DNA from: Fastidiosipila sp963510375
GTDB lineage: Bacteria; Bacillota; Clostridia; Saccharofermentanales; Fastidiosipilaceae
Reading direction: 5' to 3'
Assembly: GCA_963510375.1 (NCBI GenBank)
Contig: CAUPES010000026.1
Location: 1 to 6,238 of the forward strand
DNA length: 6,238 nt
Shown here: piece after piece, positions 5,080-6,238 of the stretch
Numbering within the stretch: the first letter of the stretch is position 1
How the letters are laid out: each line of letters begins with the position of its first letter
Translations under genes and position numbers: made by a program
Notes under the pieces: model-generated
The model's input: only the letters and a program-made list of their open reading frames with translations
The model's database searches: none
Told to the model about the DNA's origin: nothing

Positions 5080-6238
5080 ATGAATAAAATTAAATATACA
5101 AGAACATATTTATTGTTGTTATTAGCTTTTGTTTTATTCATTCCAGGTGTTTTCATTCATGCAGAAACTCCTGAAACGGAAGAGGCAGAAGAAGTTCCAG
5201 TTATTTTTGAAATGTTTGTAGAAAAAGCTGATTGGGAAAAGAAAACAAGTGATCATATAACTTTAGATAGCAAGTCAGATATAACTAAAGCTTTTGATAA
5301 TTTTAGTATAGAAAACTTAAAGTTTGAAGTTATAGATGAAAATGGAGTCAAGAAAATTGTAAATGCAAAATATGCTGAAATTCCCAATAGGTCAGCTTGG
5401 TTTACTATAGGTAATTATAAGGTTGGTTCTAAACTTAAGTTAAGAGTTGTACCAGAAAGTCTGCCTGAAAATTATCATGTAATGGAGATGATTATGGGTG
5501 GAGATCCTATTGAGACTATAACTGTAGAGAAAAAAGATCCTAATAAGCAAGAAAAATACATGATGACAATCGGTGAGCAGAAGGTTGCATTCCTTAATGA
5601 AGACGGTAGTGTTTACAAGGAAGAGTGGATTAACAAAGATAACACCCTTAATATTCCTGAAGGACCAGAGATGGAAAATAAAATCTTTAAACACTGGAAG
5701 TTTACTAGGATTAGAGATGGTAAAGAAATAATATATAAATCAGGAGTTGTTAAAAATACCTCTAAGGATTATTTCATAGGTTATGAGCCTGTTTCAAGTA
5801 CCAATGCTACTCGTTCCTATGGATATGCTGTGGCAAAGCCGGATTACGTTGATGCAGTCAAAGTTAACTTCTACAAGCAAGATGGAAGTCTTCTAGCTCA
5901 ACAAAAAATCGAAAAAGGTAAGTTAGCTACAAGTGTTGACGGACCTACATTGGATAAACATGTTTTCAAGGGTTGGGCTGATAAGCAAGGAATGCTTTTC
6001 GACTTTACAAAACCAATTAATGAAGATGTGAATCTCTATCCAAAATATGAAAAGCTTCCAGAGCCAACACCAGAACCAACTCCAACACCTGAGCCACAAC
6101 CTCAGCCAACTCCAGAACCAACACCTCAGCCTGAACCAAGTCCAGAGCCAAAAGCTGAAAAAGTAAAAATAACATTCAAAGCAAATGAAGGTAAATGGTC
6201 AGATGGTTCAGCAGAGGACAAAGTTCTAGTTGTAGACA
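5080..6238 (+). CDS. secreted cell-surface protein with InlB-type (Listeria-Bacteroides) repeats, 3' end cut by the window
   Basis: The frame starts at ATG 5080 and stays open to the window edge (386 codons visible). AGAGGTG at 5067-5073, 6 nt upstream, supports the start. Residues 1-28 are a signal peptide: a basic start (MNKIKYTR), the core LLLLLAFVLFIPGVF, and probable cleavage after IHA28. Residues 40-155 form an unrecognised, probably beta-rich region. Residues 165-238 (KVAFLNEDGSVYKEEW...HWKF) resemble a diverged beta-grasp repeat. Residues 260-324 (VKVNFYKQDGSLLAQQKIEKG...VFKGWADKQGMLFDFTKPINEDVNLYPKYEK) are a clear InlB B-repeat/Flg_new-type unit. A Pro/Glu/Thr/Gln linker follows (327-357), then a further repeat begins (VKITFKANEGKWSDGS, 362-377). 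Such proteins are exported and usually wall- or surface-attached, often adhesins. Any LPXTG motif or other anchor would lie beyond the window, so attachment is not shown. The gene is divergent from the XRE operon. Confidence 0.85.
   Translation, partial: MNKIKYTRTYLLLLLAFVLFIPGVFIHAETPETEEAEEVPVIFEMFVEKADWEKKTSDHITLDSKSDITKAFDNFSIENLKFEVIDENGVKKIVNAKYAEIPNRSAWFTIGNYKVGSKLKLRVVPESLPENYHVMEMIMGGDPIETITVEKKDPNKQEKYMMTIGEQKVAFLNEDGSVYKEEWINKDNTLNIPEGPEMENKIFKHWKFTRIRDGKEIIYKSGVVKNTSKDYFIGYEPVSSTNATRSYGYAVAKPDYVDAVKVNFYKQDGSLLAQQKIEKGKLATSVDGPTLDKHVFKGWADKQGMLFDFTKPINEDVNLYPKYEKLPEPTPEPTPTPEPQPQPTPEPTPQPEPSPEPKAEKVKITFKANEGKWSDGSAEDKVLVVD
6058..6150 (+). repeat. degenerate tandem repeat encoding a Pro-rich PEPT/PQPT linker
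   Basis: About 93 bp built of near-repeats of CCA-GAR-CCA-ACN units encode alternating Pro with Glu, Thr, Gln and Ser (residues 327-357 of the surface protein). Tracts of this type are extended spacers that pass through or project from the cell wall. The repetitive DNA may change length by slippage in multiples of 6 or 12 bp without breaking the frame. Confidence 0.8.

Noticed and set aside
5440..5694. Minus-strand open frame of 84 codons inside the surface-protein gene
   Set aside because: It is antisense to a continuous coding frame with signal peptide and repeat domains. The translation is rich in Phe, Leu and His with no family pattern.

Overview
The window is AT-rich, with Shine-Dalgarno sequences close to AAGGAGG a few bases before most starts. 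It encodes a 2,4-diaminopentanoate dehydrogenase-like enzyme of the kind used in amino-acid fermentation, and a secreted protein with InlB-type repeats and a Pro/Glu/Thr linker. This points to a low-GC anaerobic Firmicute, plausibly a Tissierellia/Peptoniphilaceae-type anaerobic coccus or a close clostridial relative. The taxonomy is inferred; no rRNA or other marker gene is present.

Layout from left to right. Positions 1-123 hold no convincing gene. A DJ-1/PfpI-family gene (124-675, minus) is divergent from a polytopic membrane protein of unknown function (871-1722, plus). The 195-bp divergent spacer carries two perfect inverted repeats, each with a 6-nt centre, placed near the candidate promoters. 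A bidirectional intrinsic terminator (about 1748-1775) separates the membrane protein gene from the convergent minus-strand genes. Next are two Rossmann-fold oxidoreductases read leftward: an Ord-like dehydrogenase (2927-4009), then a Gfo/Idh/MocA oxidoreductase (1811-2842). A terminator-like hairpin lies between them, so the second gene is probably expressed separately or by read-through.

Upstream of the Ord-like gene is a two-gene minus-strand operon: a 70-aa XRE-family HTH regulator (4661-4873) followed after 14 nt by a 140-aa protein resembling bacterial PH-like domains (4224-4646). The promoter of this operon overlaps two perfect 16-bp direct repeats spaced exactly 20 bp apart, which look like operators for autoregulation. 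The terminator at the end of this operon appears to have been split by a 53-bp palindromic element. That element has ends resembling IS3/IS150-type insertion sequences and is flanked by a 3-bp GAA duplication.

Divergent from the operon, a large secreted surface-protein gene starts at 5080 (plus) and runs off the window. It has a signal peptide, an N-terminal region not recognised, InlB-like beta-grasp repeats and a Pro-rich linker.

The genes do not form one pathway: the window is a patchwork of small transcription units. The least ordinary parts are the terminator-embedded mini-element, the XRE/PH-like cassette with its direct-repeat operators, and the paired inverted repeats at 718-774.
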